DNA of 64,000 nucleotides from Hyperoodon ampullatus (GCA_949752795.1 OX457070.1:28420588-28484587), one strand, 5' to 3'; counted from the first letter of the stretch, positions 34,301 to 49,300 are shown. The notes: generated by a model from the sequence alone, not told the origin. Made by a program: numbers and translations.

Positions 34301-37300
34301 TGGAAACTGACCTGGCAGTTTAACCTATATTAACCACCCCGTGATCTCATTCCTGGGCATTTATCCTAGAGAAACGAAATCTTAGGTTCACATCGAAACC
34401 TACACAGAGGGCTTCCCTGGTGGTGCAGTGGTTGAGAGTCTGCCTGCCGATGCAGGGGACACGGGTTCGTGCCCTGGTCTGGGAAGATCCCACATGCCAC
34501 GGAGCGGCTGGGCCCGTGAGCCATGGCCGCTGAGCCTGCGCTTCCGGAGCCTGTGCTCCGCAACGAGAGAGGCCACAACAGTGAGACACCTGCGTACGGC
34601 AAAAAAAAAAAAACAAAAAAACCTACACGGAGATGTTCATAGTAGTGTTATTTGTGGTAGCTCCCAAATGGAAACAATCCAGATTGTCCCTCAACAGGTG
34701 AATGGATAAACAAACCGTGGTACAACAATGACTATGGATAGACACAACAAACTGGATACATCTCCAGGGAAATTATACTGAGTGAAAAAAGCCAAGGCAG
34801 TCCTTCAGATTATGTACTATATGATTCCATTTATATTACATTATCAAAATGACAAAGTTACAGAGGTGGAGAACAGATCTGTGCTTGCCAGGGGTTAGGG
34901 AAGGAAGGCTGTGACTATATAGGGGTTTCTTGGTGGTGACAGAAGAGTTCTGTATCTTGATTGGGGTGGTGGTTATATGGATCTATAACTGTGATAAAAT
35001 GTCATAGTACTATATACAAAGAAAAAAGTGCATGCAAAAAATGGGTGAAATCTGAAGAAGGTCTGTGGTCTAGTTAATTACATTGTATTAATGTCAATTT
35101 CCAGATTTTGATCATTATTATAGTTATATAGGATGTCACCATTGTGAGAAGCTAGGTTGTAGATACATGGGATTTCCCTACCATTTTTGCAACTTCTTGT
35201 GATTCTCCAGCTATTTCAAAATAAAACATTAACGACAACAACAAAACATGCCATGAAGCTAGAATGATGTTTTGTCACAGAAACTGACAAATCCATCAGT
35301 GGAAAGAATACAACAGTGTTTCCCCAAATGCCTTTGCATTTCACTCATGGTTTGTAAGATGATTTAAAATGGTACATAAATAAACCTTTGTCATTTCAAA
35401 AGATATGCACTTATTTTAGGGTTTACTAGAAAAAATTTAAATCTATGATTTTATATGCTTAGCATGAAGCTAAAGTAGGTATTTCATTTTAAAATATATT
35501 ATGCTAAAATATTAAGTAAATAAATGAGACATGGATATAATAGAAATGGTAAAGTTGGTATTCAAATAACTGAATATTGGGAAACAAAATGGAATAAGGA
35601 ATACACAATAGAGCCATGTACATATAGTGACAGAGTTTATGATAAAGGGAACATTGTATATGGGGACAGGTTGGTCTAGTCTATCAGTGGAGTTAAGTAG
35701 ATTGATGACCATAAATTACCCGTTTGGAATAAAATCAAGTTAATTTCACATCTCACGCCATAAAGAGCAATGTCTCAAATGGATTAGAGAGCAAATCATA
35801 GACTATAATATGATAAAGGGATTAAAAGAAAATATAGGAGGCTATTTTTAGAATCCTAAGCTTGGGAAGAGCTTTCCAAGCAAAATGCAAACCTAGACTG
35901 TAAAGGAAAAATAAAGGATGTATTTGACTACATTAAAGCTAAAAACTTTTGTATGACAAAGGCACCAAAACCAAGATAAAATACGAAAGACAGAATTGAA
36001 GAAAATCTTTTTTTAAAAGGCAAGGAAATAATATCCAGAATATATAAAATGCAATTATGAATATACAATTTTTTAAAAAAGGGCAATAGTCTAACAGAAA
36101 AAATGGTCAAGTAATTTATGTGAGCCATTCACAGAAAAGATATCCAAATGGCCAATAAATATATGAAAAGACGAGCACAGCTTCACAGTAATCAGGATAA
36201 TGCAAGTTCAAGCAACAATGGATAATCATTTATCTCCCTTAAGACTGGAAAGACATTAGCAGATGATTAATGAAGCAATGATGCACTGTTGGGGAATCCA
36301 CACTCCCATTCACTGCTGGTAGAACCATAAATTGTCACAATGTTTAAGGCTGCATTTGTCAAGTTTAAAGATGCACACAACTACTGCCCCAGCAATTTTA
36401 TTTTAGTAGGTATTTATCCAGAAAAGCACAGGCTCATGTGCTCCAAGGTATATATAAGGATGTTTGCTGCAGCATTGTTCAAAATGTTGAAAATTCGAAA
36501 GCATCCTGAGTGTTCCCTGTAAGGGAAATGGCTGAACAAACTATGGTACATTCATACCATTCATATTTTATAAAATACCACGTAGCAATTTAAAAGAATG
36601 AGGCAATATCTATATGAACTGACATTAAGTGAAAGCAAGTAAATAGTACTACCCCATTTATGTAAATAAAACAACTGTGTCTATTCAACCATTCAACATA
36701 AATTTAATAAGCGCCTACTATGTGCCAAATAGTATTCTCAGGTCTGAGGATATAGAAATGAGCAAAACTGACAAGGTCCCTGTTCCCATAGACCTTGTGT
36801 TAGGGAGAAAGACAGATAATAAATTTAAAAACTAATATGAAAGGTACTGATAAATGCTGTGAAGAAAATAAAACAAGATAAGGGGATATTACTGACCCTC
36901 TCCAAATAGCTAACATACAAGAGTCATAGTGTGTGGGACCTCCCTGGTGGCGCAGTGGTTAAGAATCCACCTGCTAACGCAGGGGATGTGGGTTTGATCC
37001 CTGGTCGGAGAAGATCCCAAATGTCGTGGAGCAAATAAGCCGGTGCGCCACAACTACTGAGCCTGTGCTCTAGAGCCTGAGAGCCACAACTACTGAGCCT
37101 GTGTGCTTCAACTACCGAAGCACGTGTGCCTAGGGCCTGAGCACCGCAACGAAGAGTAGCCCCCACTCACCACAACTAGAGAAAACCCGAGTGCAGCAAC
37201 GAAGACCCGACGCAGACAAAAAAAAAAGTCATAGTGTGTGTTTTTGCATTTGCTATTTTAGCCAGGAGTGGCAGAGAAGGCCACTCATCAAAGTCAAGTT

Positions 37301-40300
37301 AATGTATAGGCCATGAATGCTGTTTGCCAGTGTTTCCAACTCCTTCCAGGCACATGGTAGGGTTGCACTGATTTTCTGCCCTTTGCAATCAGATGTGGCC
37401 ACATGATTTGTTTTAGTCAAGAGGAAAGGATGCGGGCGCTTTCAGGAGAACACGTCAAAAGCTGGTTCGTGATTTGCCACACCGCCTTCCCCCTACTGTG
37501 ATGGTCATAGAGGCAGGAGCCAAGCTGGAGCTTGGGTTTCTGAGTACCAAGACCAGCCCCTGCCCACTTGTGATGGACTTATCAAGTGAGTTAGAAATAT
37601 ACTTTTGTTAAACCTCTGAAGTTTTGGGTTGTCTCTGCAGCAAAATCTAGTCCGTCCTACTGACAGAGCCCCCTTCCCGGAATTGTTCCTTTTCTAGGTG
37701 GGGTTGTGGGGGAAGCACTGGGAAGGACGGGCAGCTTAACTGCAGAGCCTCTTTGTGGGTAAGGTCTTGTTAGGGTGAAATGCATGAGTCTAACTGGAAT
37801 GAAGGCTGAGTTTTGCTGTCCTTCAGATCTCCTCAAAGAGAGGTGAGCCCTAGGGGTACAGGGGAGAGTGAGTTCTATCCAAAGAGTATTTGCCATGGGA
37901 GAGGTGATGACCCCTGCTTGATAACAGATAGCTAACGCTCTTGACCTCCAGGACCAAAAACTACCCTCTCCACCTACCTCTCCTAATAGACCCCCTCAAA
38001 GTCCTACCCGACTTCATCCAGGTAGCACCCACGTAGTTCCTTTGCATGATAAGCTGTTAACATGCTGATTTTTTTTTTTTTTTGGCTGCATTGGGTCTTT
38101 GTTGATGTGCACGGGCTTTCTCTATTTGCAAGGAGCGGGGCTACTCTTTGTTGAGGTGCTCAGGCTTCTCATTGCAGTGGCTTCTCTTGTTGCGGAGCAC
38201 AGGCTCTAGGTGCATGGGTTCCAGTAGTTGTGGCACACGGGCTCACTAGTTGTGGCTCACGGGCTCTAGAGCACAGGCTCAGTAGTTGTGGCGCACGGGC
38301 TTAGTTGCTCTGTGGCATGTGGGACCTTCCCAGACCAGGGATCGAACCCATGTCTCCAGCATTGGCAGGCGGATTCTTAACCACTGTGCCACCAGGGAAG
38401 TCCTGTGCTGATTTTTAAGTGTGACAAGGTCCTTCCTGCATTAACAAACATAATGTGATCACTATAAAAATTCCTTATAAAAAATTCATTCTCAAGTTTA
38501 TTGGGAAAATTTAAAATGGAAGAATAGTTGAGAAAAAATGTAAAGAATGAGGAGAGAATACTTGTATTACCATTACAGCAAAATATATTACATATCTACA
38601 GCAACTAAAATGGTACGATGATGACACAAGAGTTATGAAGCAAATCCAAGCATATATGAGGAATTGGTATATTATAAAGATATTTCAAATTAGTTGGAAG
38701 AAAGACAAGATTATTAAAGACCTGGCTTTAGGGACGATTAGCTCATTATCTGGAATAAAGTAATTTATCTCACACTGCAGGCAAAAATATACACAAGATG
38801 GATTAAAACTTTAGATGTAAAAAAACAAAGCTCTAAAAATGGAATAAAAACTCTGAAGAATTTAAAAAAATAAATGGCAGATTTGAGTACCTAGAAATCA
38901 AATCTTCTGCAGGATGAGAGACGGTTAAAAGACAAGTGACAGATTGGGAGAAAATGTTAATAATACATGCATAACAGTCTTAATGTCTAGTACACACACA
39001 GCCTCTATAGTCTAATAAATAAAGTCAAGCAGTCCAGTGGGAAACTTAACAAATTAAATGAAAGGGTTATTCAGAGAAGAAGAAATACTAATGGCTGAAA
39101 TATATGAAAAAATACTCAAGCTCAGAGGGACTTAGAGAAAATGAAAGTTAGAACAGCAATGAGATAAATTTTTTTTCAGATATCATATTTTATCTATCAG
39201 GCTGGGAAAGTTGTGCTGGCAAAGGTGAAGGAAAATAGGTTTTCTCAAGCTCTATTGGTGAGAATACAAATTTATACAAAATAAGCTTTTCTTGGAGGGT
39301 AATTTCACAATGCCTAGCTAAATTAAAAAATGCATAGTTCCTTTGTTTCAGAAATTTTATAGAGGTTTCTACCCCAGAGAAATATTGGTATACTTTCATA
39401 AAGATAGACTCACTGTTTGTAGCAGTTCGTAAGAGGAAAAAAAAAAAGGAAAAAGCTGAATGTTTATCAACAGGAATACTGTTGATGAAGTCACAGTATA
39501 GTCATGCTTTGGCTGTTATGTAGACATTAACAAGAATGAGGTACATCTTCATATACTGACCTGAATGGATGTCCATTAAATCCTGCTATGTGAAAACAAC
39601 AAGTACATGTGTACAGACCCAGTTTTATAAAGAACAAAAGGTAAAACTAAACTTTGTGTGTGTGCGTGCTTGTACCTACATAGAATTAAGTCTGGCAGGT
39701 TGAACACCTTTCTTTTCTGTTTGTTCTGTGGAGTGGGAGCTGGTCAGCGAGAGAAGATTTCTCTCATCTTACTTTTTTTTTTTTGGTACGCAGGCCTCTC
39801 ACTGTTGTGGCCTCTCCCGTTGCGGAGCACAGGCTCCAGACGCGCAGGCTCAGCGGCCATGGCTCACGGGCCCAGCCGCTCCGCGGCATGTGGGATCTTC
39901 CCGGCTGGGGCACGAACCCGTGTCCCCTGCATCGGCAGGCAGACTCTCAACCACTGCGCCACCAGGGAAGCCCCTCTCCCGTGTTACTTTATGCACTTCT
40001 TTATTATTTGGTTTGTTGCCAAGACTATCACAGTCTGTGAACAAACTATTTTAGCAGTGTGCAAAAATATCCCACTTTTGTAATATATAACTTACATATT
40101 TATGTTTTTCAATTACTAGGGAAAGTTTGGGAGGTTACGTCTTGGGAGTGGAAGTGTATCGTGTGAGGGAAATGAAAAATTTTCAACTTTCACATGATTT
40201 CAGCATGGATTGGTTTTGTAATTAAAAGGATATTTTACACAATATTGAGCAGAGTTCCCTGTGCTATACAGTAGGTCCTTGTCAGTTATCCATTTTAAAT

Positions 40301-43300
40301 ATAGCAGCATGTACATGTCAATCCCAAACTCCCTAATATCTGCTCAATATTATGTAACAACCTAAACGGGAAAATAATTTGAAGAAGAATAGATACATGT
40401 ATGTGTATAACTGAATCACTTTGCTGAACACCTGAAACTAACACATTGTTAATCAACTTTACTCCAATATAAAATAAAAAATTTAAAAAATGGATATTTT
40501 ATACTTCAAAAATGAAGAGACAATAGAAAGAAAAATAAAAGATAAATTATAAACAAAAAATTGTAATTCATACTGAATTTTTTGTAACAAAATTTAAGAG
40601 TATTGTATTATAAATATATATAACATACACATTATATATAATATATATAATATTGTTACCTTTTGGTGGAGAAGAACTTTCTAGTTGAGAACTAAAATGT
40701 AGAAGCCCAAAAGGAAATGACCATTAGATGTGATTAAAGTTTAAATTTGAGTTCAGAAAACCCCCCAACTCACAGCAAAGTCAAAAAAAAAAGAAAAAGA
40801 AAAAGATCTGGGGATGTTTGCAACACGTCACAGAAAAAGGGATCATTTTCCTTCTATAAAATATTTTAAAATATGTATATGCTTGTATGTTTACATATGC
40901 TACATATATGTTATATGTTTACATAAGTATATTTATATAACATATATTGATATATATATATATGTATAAATAATGTTTACTACTATAAGAAAACAATGAG
41001 CAAACCAATAGAGAAATGGCTAAGTATATGAATGAAAAATTCACAGAAGAGGAAATAAAAATGAAAAATAAGTATATGAAAATATGTTTAACCTCACTAG
41101 TAATTAAAAACGCCAAATAAAATAAGATTTTTTTTCTCTTGAAAAGATTTTACTCTAAAAGACTGAGTATATCCTGGGTTGGGAGGATGTGGAGAAATGG
41201 CACATTTATATACAATTTCTGGGAGTATAAATTCGTACATTTTTGGCATTTAGAAATAACAATCACAGTTTTAAGCATATATACTTGTATTTTAAAATTT
41301 CACTTCTAGGACTTTATCCTGTAATTATATGCATACCAGACATATGTGAAATGATGTTTATAATTTTAAACTTTTTATCATGAGAAATTTCAAGCATACA
41401 AAATGAGAGAGAATAGTATAATGAATTCTGATATACCTATCCCTCAACTTTAACAATTATAAACGCAGGAACAATCCCATTTCTTCTATATCCCTCTAAT
41501 TTTAAGCAAGTCCCAGACACCATATCATTTCATCCAGAAACATTTTTATACGTATCTCTAAAGACTCCTTTAAAAAAGCAATCACAATACTATTGTCACA
41601 ATTAGAAACATTAACAACCATTCCTTAATATAATAAAATGTCTCACCTGTTTACATATTTTTCACATTGTCTCATAAATGAGACTTTAAAAAAAATCTGT
41701 TCAAATTAGGATACAAAGATGTTCACTGAAGCATTGTTTGTAAGTGTGAAAAAATAGAACCAACGTAAATATCCATCAACAAGGGACTGGTTAAACAAAA
41801 GTTTATTATATCTGCATAATGTAGTACTATGCAGCTGTTAAAAATAATGAGGCAGTTCTAGATAGAAAGATATTTATTAAATGAATGTTTATTAAATGAA
41901 GAAAAGCAGCTTGCCAAAACTCTCACTTTTGTAATATATCATTTACATATTTATGTTTTCCAGCTACTAGGGAAAATTTGGGAGATTGCATATTGGGAGT
42001 AGAAGTGTTTTATGTGGAGGAAATGAAGAACCTTCCATTTTTACATGATACAGCAAAACAGCACAGATTGGTTTTGTAATTAGAAAGATATTTTGTATTT
42101 CAGAAAACAAAAGACATCAGAAACAAAATTAGAGAACAATTTATAAACTAAAAAAACAATTGCAACATATATTGAAAGCAATGAGCTACTGTCCATAATA
42201 CAGAATTTCTACAAATCAGTAAGGAAAGGAATATTTGAAAATTAAAATGGTCAAATGAAATGAATTAATAGATAGCAGAAGAAATACAACTGGCCAATAA
42301 AAATGAAAAAATGCTCTACTTCACTAATAATCAAAGAAATAAAAATTAAAATGTCGGTGAGGTACTTCTTAGCAAAGGTATGTAAGATATACAATGTCCA
42401 ATATGGGGAACGGGCAAAGGCGGGGTATAAATTGCTAAACAATTTTTTTCCCCTGGAAGAGCAACTTAACATCGAGATACAAAGTGTGAACTGTGATAGC
42501 AAGATTTGGGGATACCAGCACTTTCAGGCATTGCTGGGCAGTGGGTGGGTACCATCTTATGGAGGGCTCCTGGGCACTGTCTTTCAAATTACAAATACAG
42601 ATACTCTTTGACCTACTTTCAGGAACCTCTCTGACAGATATACCCACACATGTGGAAATGACCAAGGAACAAGCTGATTTATTGCAGCATTGTATATTAT
42701 AACAGCAGATAAGAAAAAAGCTAAATGTCTGGGCTTTCCTGGTGGCGCAGTGGTTGAGAGTCCACCTGCCGATGCTGGGGACAGGGGTTCATGCCCCGGT
42801 CTGGGAAGATCCCACATGCCATGGACCGGTTGGGCCCGTGAGCCATGGCCACTGAGCCTGCACGTCCGGAGCCTGTGCTCCGCAGCGGGAGAGGCCACAG
42901 TAGTGAGAGGCCCGCATACCGCAAAAATAAAAATAAATAAATAAAAAAAAGCCAAATGTCTGCCATTAGGGCATGGGTTATATAATATACATTATGGTCC
43001 ATCCAGTCTCTATAAATGGAATACTATGCATCTGTAAAAAAAACTAACAAGAAGTTCTTAACATCCCAAGATACACTGGTAAGTGAAAATAACAAGGTGC
43101 AGAAAAATATACAGAGATGTCACCATATGAGTAAAAAACAAAAGGAAAAAAAGGTAATATAGCTGCACTGACTTGCATAAGCATAGAAATTATTTCGAAG
43201 AACATATTGGAAAGCAGTAAATAATGGCTGCCTTTGAGCCGGGTGGGAACTGAAGGATGGGGGACATGGATGGGAGAGAGATTTTTCACTGTGTGCTTAA

Positions 43301-46300
43301 AACAACTTTTTGATGTTTGAATCAAATGAAATAGTTACTATTTTAAAATTAAAGGAAACACATTTAAAAATTTTTTAGTGTGTGTAAACCTTTTGAAGCA
43401 GCAATTCCACTGCTAGGAATTTATCCTTTGGAAACACTCAAGGGCGCAAAGACCCGGGCATTGGGAGCTCATTTCGCAATCTCCCAAACCTTCCCTAGTA
43501 ATTGAAAAACATAAATATGTGAGTTATATATTACAAAAGTAAGATTTTTTGTAAACTACTTTTTGTATTTGATAAAATTTATTTTATAAATATCTTTATC
43601 TAGAAGTGCTCTAACCACTGCATAGTACTGCATTAAGCAGATATAATAAAATTTAATTTAACCAGTCCCTTGTTGATGGATATTTAGGTTGGTTCTACTT
43701 TTTCACAGTTACAAACAATGCTTCCCTGTACCAGGGAAAAATAACAGGAACATCCTCCCAGAGGATAGGAGAATCCGGCATTCCCCCACCAGAGGAGTAC
43801 TGTACAGTCACGGAACTGTGTGAAATGGGCCAAAGAGATGACCCCTGCGGACTGAATTTTTTTTTTTTAAATGGTAAGTCGCAAGACAGCTTATGTAATA
43901 TGATTCCCCTTTCGCTACTGTCTGTATAGGAGATCGAGGAAATCTCCTGAAACACACTTGAAACTGGGAATGCTGGCTTCTACCACTTCGGTTTGTGTGT
44001 TTTTACCTTGAGCACGTGTTACTTTTTGAATTTAATTTCTCTATCTTCCTGTCTACATCGTGAGCGTGGCCTTAACAATCCTCGCGGGGGGTCCTCCACC
44101 CAACGTGCCCTGGCTCCCCGCAGCTCCGCCGTGGGCAGCGGGACAAGCAAAACTCAGAACAAACCGTGACTTTAAATACCCGGTCATTTCCAAGCTCCAA
44201 CAGAGGACTGGAGACGTGTGAATTGGGCGGGGAGGAGGAGAGAGGATTTATCTAGTTATTTACGTGGTTGGCTTTGCGGGTGGAACCTCATCCTAAGCAG
44301 CTGCAGAGAGCCGGGAGACTCACTACCGCCCTTTCGGCCCTGTGCTTCCCTCGGCCTCCTGCTCCTCTAGGGGGCCTCCCCGGCCCTGGGGATCCAAGGA
44401 ACCAGTAAAATAAACCATATTTGAGCTTTTTCAGGTTTTGTATTTCAGTGATTCCCAAGTTGAGGATTGCATGAAATTACAGAAATATGGCGTCGTCAAC
44501 TTTATATTTTAACAATTATTCTGTGCTCTGGCATCATCACCATTTCATGTAAGGAACGACTTTGTAACGTCCAAAAATAAGGAGGTCACTTCACAACAGA
44601 TGTTCTTCCCAGGAAGGGGCGTTGCGGCCTCCTACCTAGTGAAACACGACATGTGGATGGTTTCGCCTCCTCTCATTCGTTCGGCAAATATTTACTGAGT
44701 GCCTGCCGTATGCGTACCGGAACGCGTCTGGGGAGATCGCGTGGGTTTGGCGAGTGCGGTGACTACCTCCTACGTGGTCCCCGCGGGGCATCAAGGGAAC
44801 CGGGCTCCGGCGCCCGCTTCCCTTGAGTTTAGCGCCGACATCGCCCCCTCGCCACCCGGGCCCCGCCGCCGGGTCGGGTCAGGACCTCGGCAAGTCCCCG
44901 CTTGCGAGGCAGTCTCTCGGTTGGTAAGCTGAGCACCAGCAGCCCCACCGAGTCGGTCTGGCACGTAGTAGATACTCATTAATGTTTGTGGAATGAATCA
45001 ACTAGCAAGCGAAGGGCAAGATCATGGGAGAACGTGGGAGAGTTGGTTCGGGGGATTTTACTGGGCCTGGGGGGAGGGGTGGCAAGCAGCATCCCACGGT
45101 CGCCCCCACCCCCCGGCCGCGCTCGAAGCCCTGGCTTTTCCGGGTCCGCCCACTCCTCGGCTTTGTAGGCCAGATTCGGTCCTGGCACTGCCACCTCTTT
45201 CCGTAGTGTCCACTGCCACCCCGGCACCCCCAGCCGAGACCCTCCAACCTCCCTCCTGGATGGACGCGGGGTGGGGGGCAAACCAAGCGCACTGACCACC
45301 CCTGGTCCCGGGGATCCCTGGGCAGGCCTACTCTGCCTCAGCGTCCTCCGTCAGAGATGTTCAAACTGGGGTAAGCAACTTCGCGGATGCACTGAAAGCA
45401 ATCCGCTACCCTCTTTCCGAGGAGAGTCAAGCCGATCTTTAGTTTATATTAAGCAAACAGGAAATAAAAGGCAAAATTCACATGCTTTTCCCTATACCGC
45501 CCCCGCCGGCCCCACACCCATTTAAAGTACAAATCAAAGAAACTGCGAACTGAGAGGGAGCTTGGGTTGTTTACTACGGCCCCAGACTTGAGTCCGGCGT
45601 AATTGAGGAAAGAGCGTAGGGCCAACAGGAGCCTTAGAAGCCCTCTGTCGCCACAGCGGGTGCACAGTGTGCGGAGACCCAATCTGTTTGGTGTCACCGT
45701 ACAAAGGCCCAGGGACACACGCTGCTGCAGTCCGTTCCCTCCCCTCCAGTTCCGAGTACCCACGTGCAGTCCCAGCCTCCCTGCCTGGCTGGGTCACCTG
45801 TGGGCCAGCTGGAAGCTCAGACCTTTCAGGTGTGCGTGTGTGCGCGCGGGATGCGGCAGCGGGTCCACCGGCACCCGAGTTCAAGAGACCACCCAGGGCG
45901 GCAGCAAGAGCTGAGAACACAAGGAGCCGCCAAACGCCCTGCACAGTTCCCAGAAAATGAAACGGTGCACGCAAGACACACCAACAAGACTACGCATTTG
46001 GCTGCAGGTCTGCTTCTGCTTGTGTGTGTTGGGGGTGGGGTGGGGGCATGGATATAAAGGAGAAAAATAAAGAGCAAAAATGAAAGGGCCCAGCACAGAC
46101 CCGCCCGAGAATGTGGGTCCTTCTGCCAAAAACAAGGCATAAACATAAAACAAAAACAATCCCAGGAAAATATAAAAGAAACCTAATACCCGCCACAAGC
46201 CCCCAAACTAAAACTAAAACCAAAAACCCCGAAGTGCAATCCCCTGCATGAATCATTTAAACCTTTCAACCATTGCCTGGCGGGCTGCTCCTGGGTTATC

Positions 46301-49300
46301 TCCTCTCTTAGCAAACTTATACTGAGGCTATAGTCCCGAGGTCCAGTGTCTGGAGGGCCCAGGCGCTGGGACTCGCAATCCAGTGCTCCTTCCAATACAA
46401 CACTCTGCCTCACCGACTCCACTGCCAAAACACCCCATCAGGAAGATGGCAGGTGTGCCCTTGTGGAGCTGCCACGACCTAACAGGGGAGGACTGCTAGG
46501 TCTGTGCGGAGTCCTCCTAGGTCCGGGGGCTGCTGTAAATCCAAGTAGAAAGGCAGGTGACGCTGGTCAACGCTGAGCCCAGACCTGGCTGCAGAAGGCA
46601 GTTGTCTGTTCCCATGGGTCGCTACTAGCTCAAGCCCTGGAAGGCTTGGCCCCTTCCCCAGTGTCCTCAGACGTGTCTGCAGCATCGATCCAGTGCCCTG
46701 CCTGGCGTACACCATTGTGCTGTCTGTGTTTCGACCAATGCATTTCTGCAGCGCGGGTCCAGCACTGCACTCAGATTCTCAGGGGGCTGCACCCCACTAA
46801 ATTCAATGACCCCCTGCCCCAAACCCACATCCACAGAGGGAATTGTTCAGACACAGCCATAGGCCCTGGCCTTCCTGTGTCCTCCCACATCCCCAGCCAC
46901 TGGTCACATACATCAGGCTCCCAGATGAAAGCATTTCCGCTAGTGGGTGTTGGTGCTACGGGGTGAAGGGGGTAGCCATTCACTCAGTCAAAGGATTCCA
47001 CAGTTTTCCTGTCCCCCTGCTCCCAGACAGAGGGGTGCTGAGCCAGGACCGGAGTGCCGCAGGCCTTCAAGGTGTGGGAGTGCCCGGCCGGCAGCCTCTA
47101 AATCCTGCTCCACTCAGGCCAAGGTGGCAGCACAGAGTTGGTGAGGCCCGATTGGGGTTTTGAGACTGGCAGGTCAGAGGGACGCTTTGGGTGAGCTGGG
47201 ACCAGCGCTAGGCATTGTTCATAACATCTGCTGGGTGGGGTGACGCTGGCAGGCAGCCATTTCCGGCTCTATCCAGAGGGGTTGTTGAATTCGACTCTGG
47301 ATTAATTTGCGAATCACGTAGGTGCATCTGAGTGTGCGTAGACTGTGGGGTTTGGGAGTTTTGGGGTGAGAGTTGTCCCACCTCTTCTGATTGCAGGGAT
47401 CCCGGCTCCACCGAAAAAGCCATAGCACCCAAGGCTGCAGCTAACTTAGAGCCATGGCTCTCCTTCCATCTGCTTCCTGCCCACAGCTTGTCCTTTCCAA
47501 ACATAAAACAAAAGGATCTCCCACCCCTTCCCCTCATCAGTCAATGGGCTGTGCAAGCAGAGGTGTGGGGCAGCCTAGGCGGCTTTAAAGTCCCTGTGGA
47601 AGCCTAGCTGTGTCTCCGGTGGGGTGTGTGGGGTGCCTGTTGTGTGTACATCCGTCATCCCAGTGGCCTTGTTTGTGCCCATGTGTGGCACGAAGCAGCC
47701 TCCATTTTGAGGCAGGGGATGCAGCAAGGTCGGCCTCCCTGGCTCCCTGACCCACATTTTGCAGAGGCAGGGAAACATGAGTGATTGGTGGAGCGAGGGT
47801 TCCTCAAAGGGGATGGGGGAGGCTGCACTGCGTGGTCTGCAAGGTGGCACTGGGCCTCCTTTCATCAGCCGGTCCTTGACCCCTTGGCCGTTCACCTCCC
47901 AACACTTAACACAGGCTCTGGGACCAGGGGGTGCAGTTGGGGAGGCCCCTGAGGAAGGAGGCCCACTGCCTGAAGCAGTTTGAGTCTCCTCAGAGTTCTC
48001 TCCCCTTTCATTCAATGGAATATTTATGGAGATCCTGTTGGTTGTTTGCAGTTTTATAGACACCATCTCTGACCCTTAGCATACCCCTTGAAGGGAAGCA
48101 CTATGCTTTCTTTGTACAGATGAGGAAACTGGGGCACGGAGAGGCAAAGAAACTAGTTCAAGTTCAAAGGGCTGTAGTAAGGCCTGTATTCCAAACCAAC
48201 TTCCCTTAATTCCAGCACCAGGCTTTCCTCTTCTTCCCCTGCACCTTGGGACTCCCCCAACAGATCTGCTAACCTGGGGTAGAGCCCTCAAGGGAGCAAG
48301 TGCTGAGTGGAAAAGAGACAGAAAGAAAGACCCAGGGAGAGTGGGGCTCTTTCCCAGAATCTTTACTCCACCAGCAACCTGACAGCTGAGATGCTAACAG
48401 CCTACCTTTCCCCCTTTTTATGGTTTCCTCCAAGGGTACTTTGGGAGGATGTGTCCTTGGAAGTCAAGGGTAAAATGTACTCTTCGCTTAGAGCATACTG
48501 GAGGGACATTCAGCCAGGGGCCAAGACGCTGCAGACTTCCCTTCACCAGTGCAGGGCCTTTCATCTGTCAGAGCCTCCACCCTGGGCCCAGTGGGGCCAG
48601 AGTGACACAGGTGACCCTGGCTAGGAGGGATTAGCGGTAAATGATGTCCCTGGTATCTCAGGCCTATAATAACCTCCTTGTCATTAAGTGGAAAGGACAG
48701 AGGGATTTATGAGGCCCCTGTTTACCTTTTATTTATTTTAGGTGCATAAATACCTCCTCTGTGCTCTATTTCCATTATACTGTATAATGGCACTGCTGTA
48801 TTGCCTACTACACGCATTTGTAAAAGTACACCTGACAATGCACACAAGCTGCCCCACATACAGTGGGGGGTCCATCTCTTCCTGGCTGTGGATTGCTCCT
48901 AGAGTGGGTGGTCTCTTGGAGGGTAATTTTTTACTCCTACCTTTTGTGAGTCTACACCTGGGAGTTATTTGACTGACATCTATACACAAAATCTATTCGA
49001 TCTACATGTGGAGTTAGTAGAGCAGAAGGGATGGTAGGTGGACACAGAACTTACAATTGTCCAGGCAGAAGGAAATGACTACCCACAGATGGAGTGTAAG
49101 GTGGTGAGTGTCCAGCAGGGACTTGAGGTCCTAAATTTGGGAGTGTGGGCTTAGGGGGCTGATTTCTCTGTTTCTGGAAGCTCTGCAGATTTCCTTAATG
49201 GAACTCCAAGCTGGCTGCTAACGCCCTGTACCCAGGACATCCCACAGTCTATGGAATGAGATCTAATTTAATCCCAGGTGCCCAACAGGTCCACATACCT

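Larger units (their letters stand above)
33735..35245 (+). repeat. LINE-1 3' region, interrupted by two SINEs
   Basis: Segments before, between and after the SINEs at 33869 and 34408 read as one LINE-1 3' end: CATGAAAGGATGTTCAACATC, GCTGGCGGGAATGTAAAAG, GGTGAATGGATAAACAAAC, TTGATTGGGGTGGTGGTTAT and a closing ATTTCAAAATAAAACATTAA. It is coding-dead. Confidence 0.85.
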
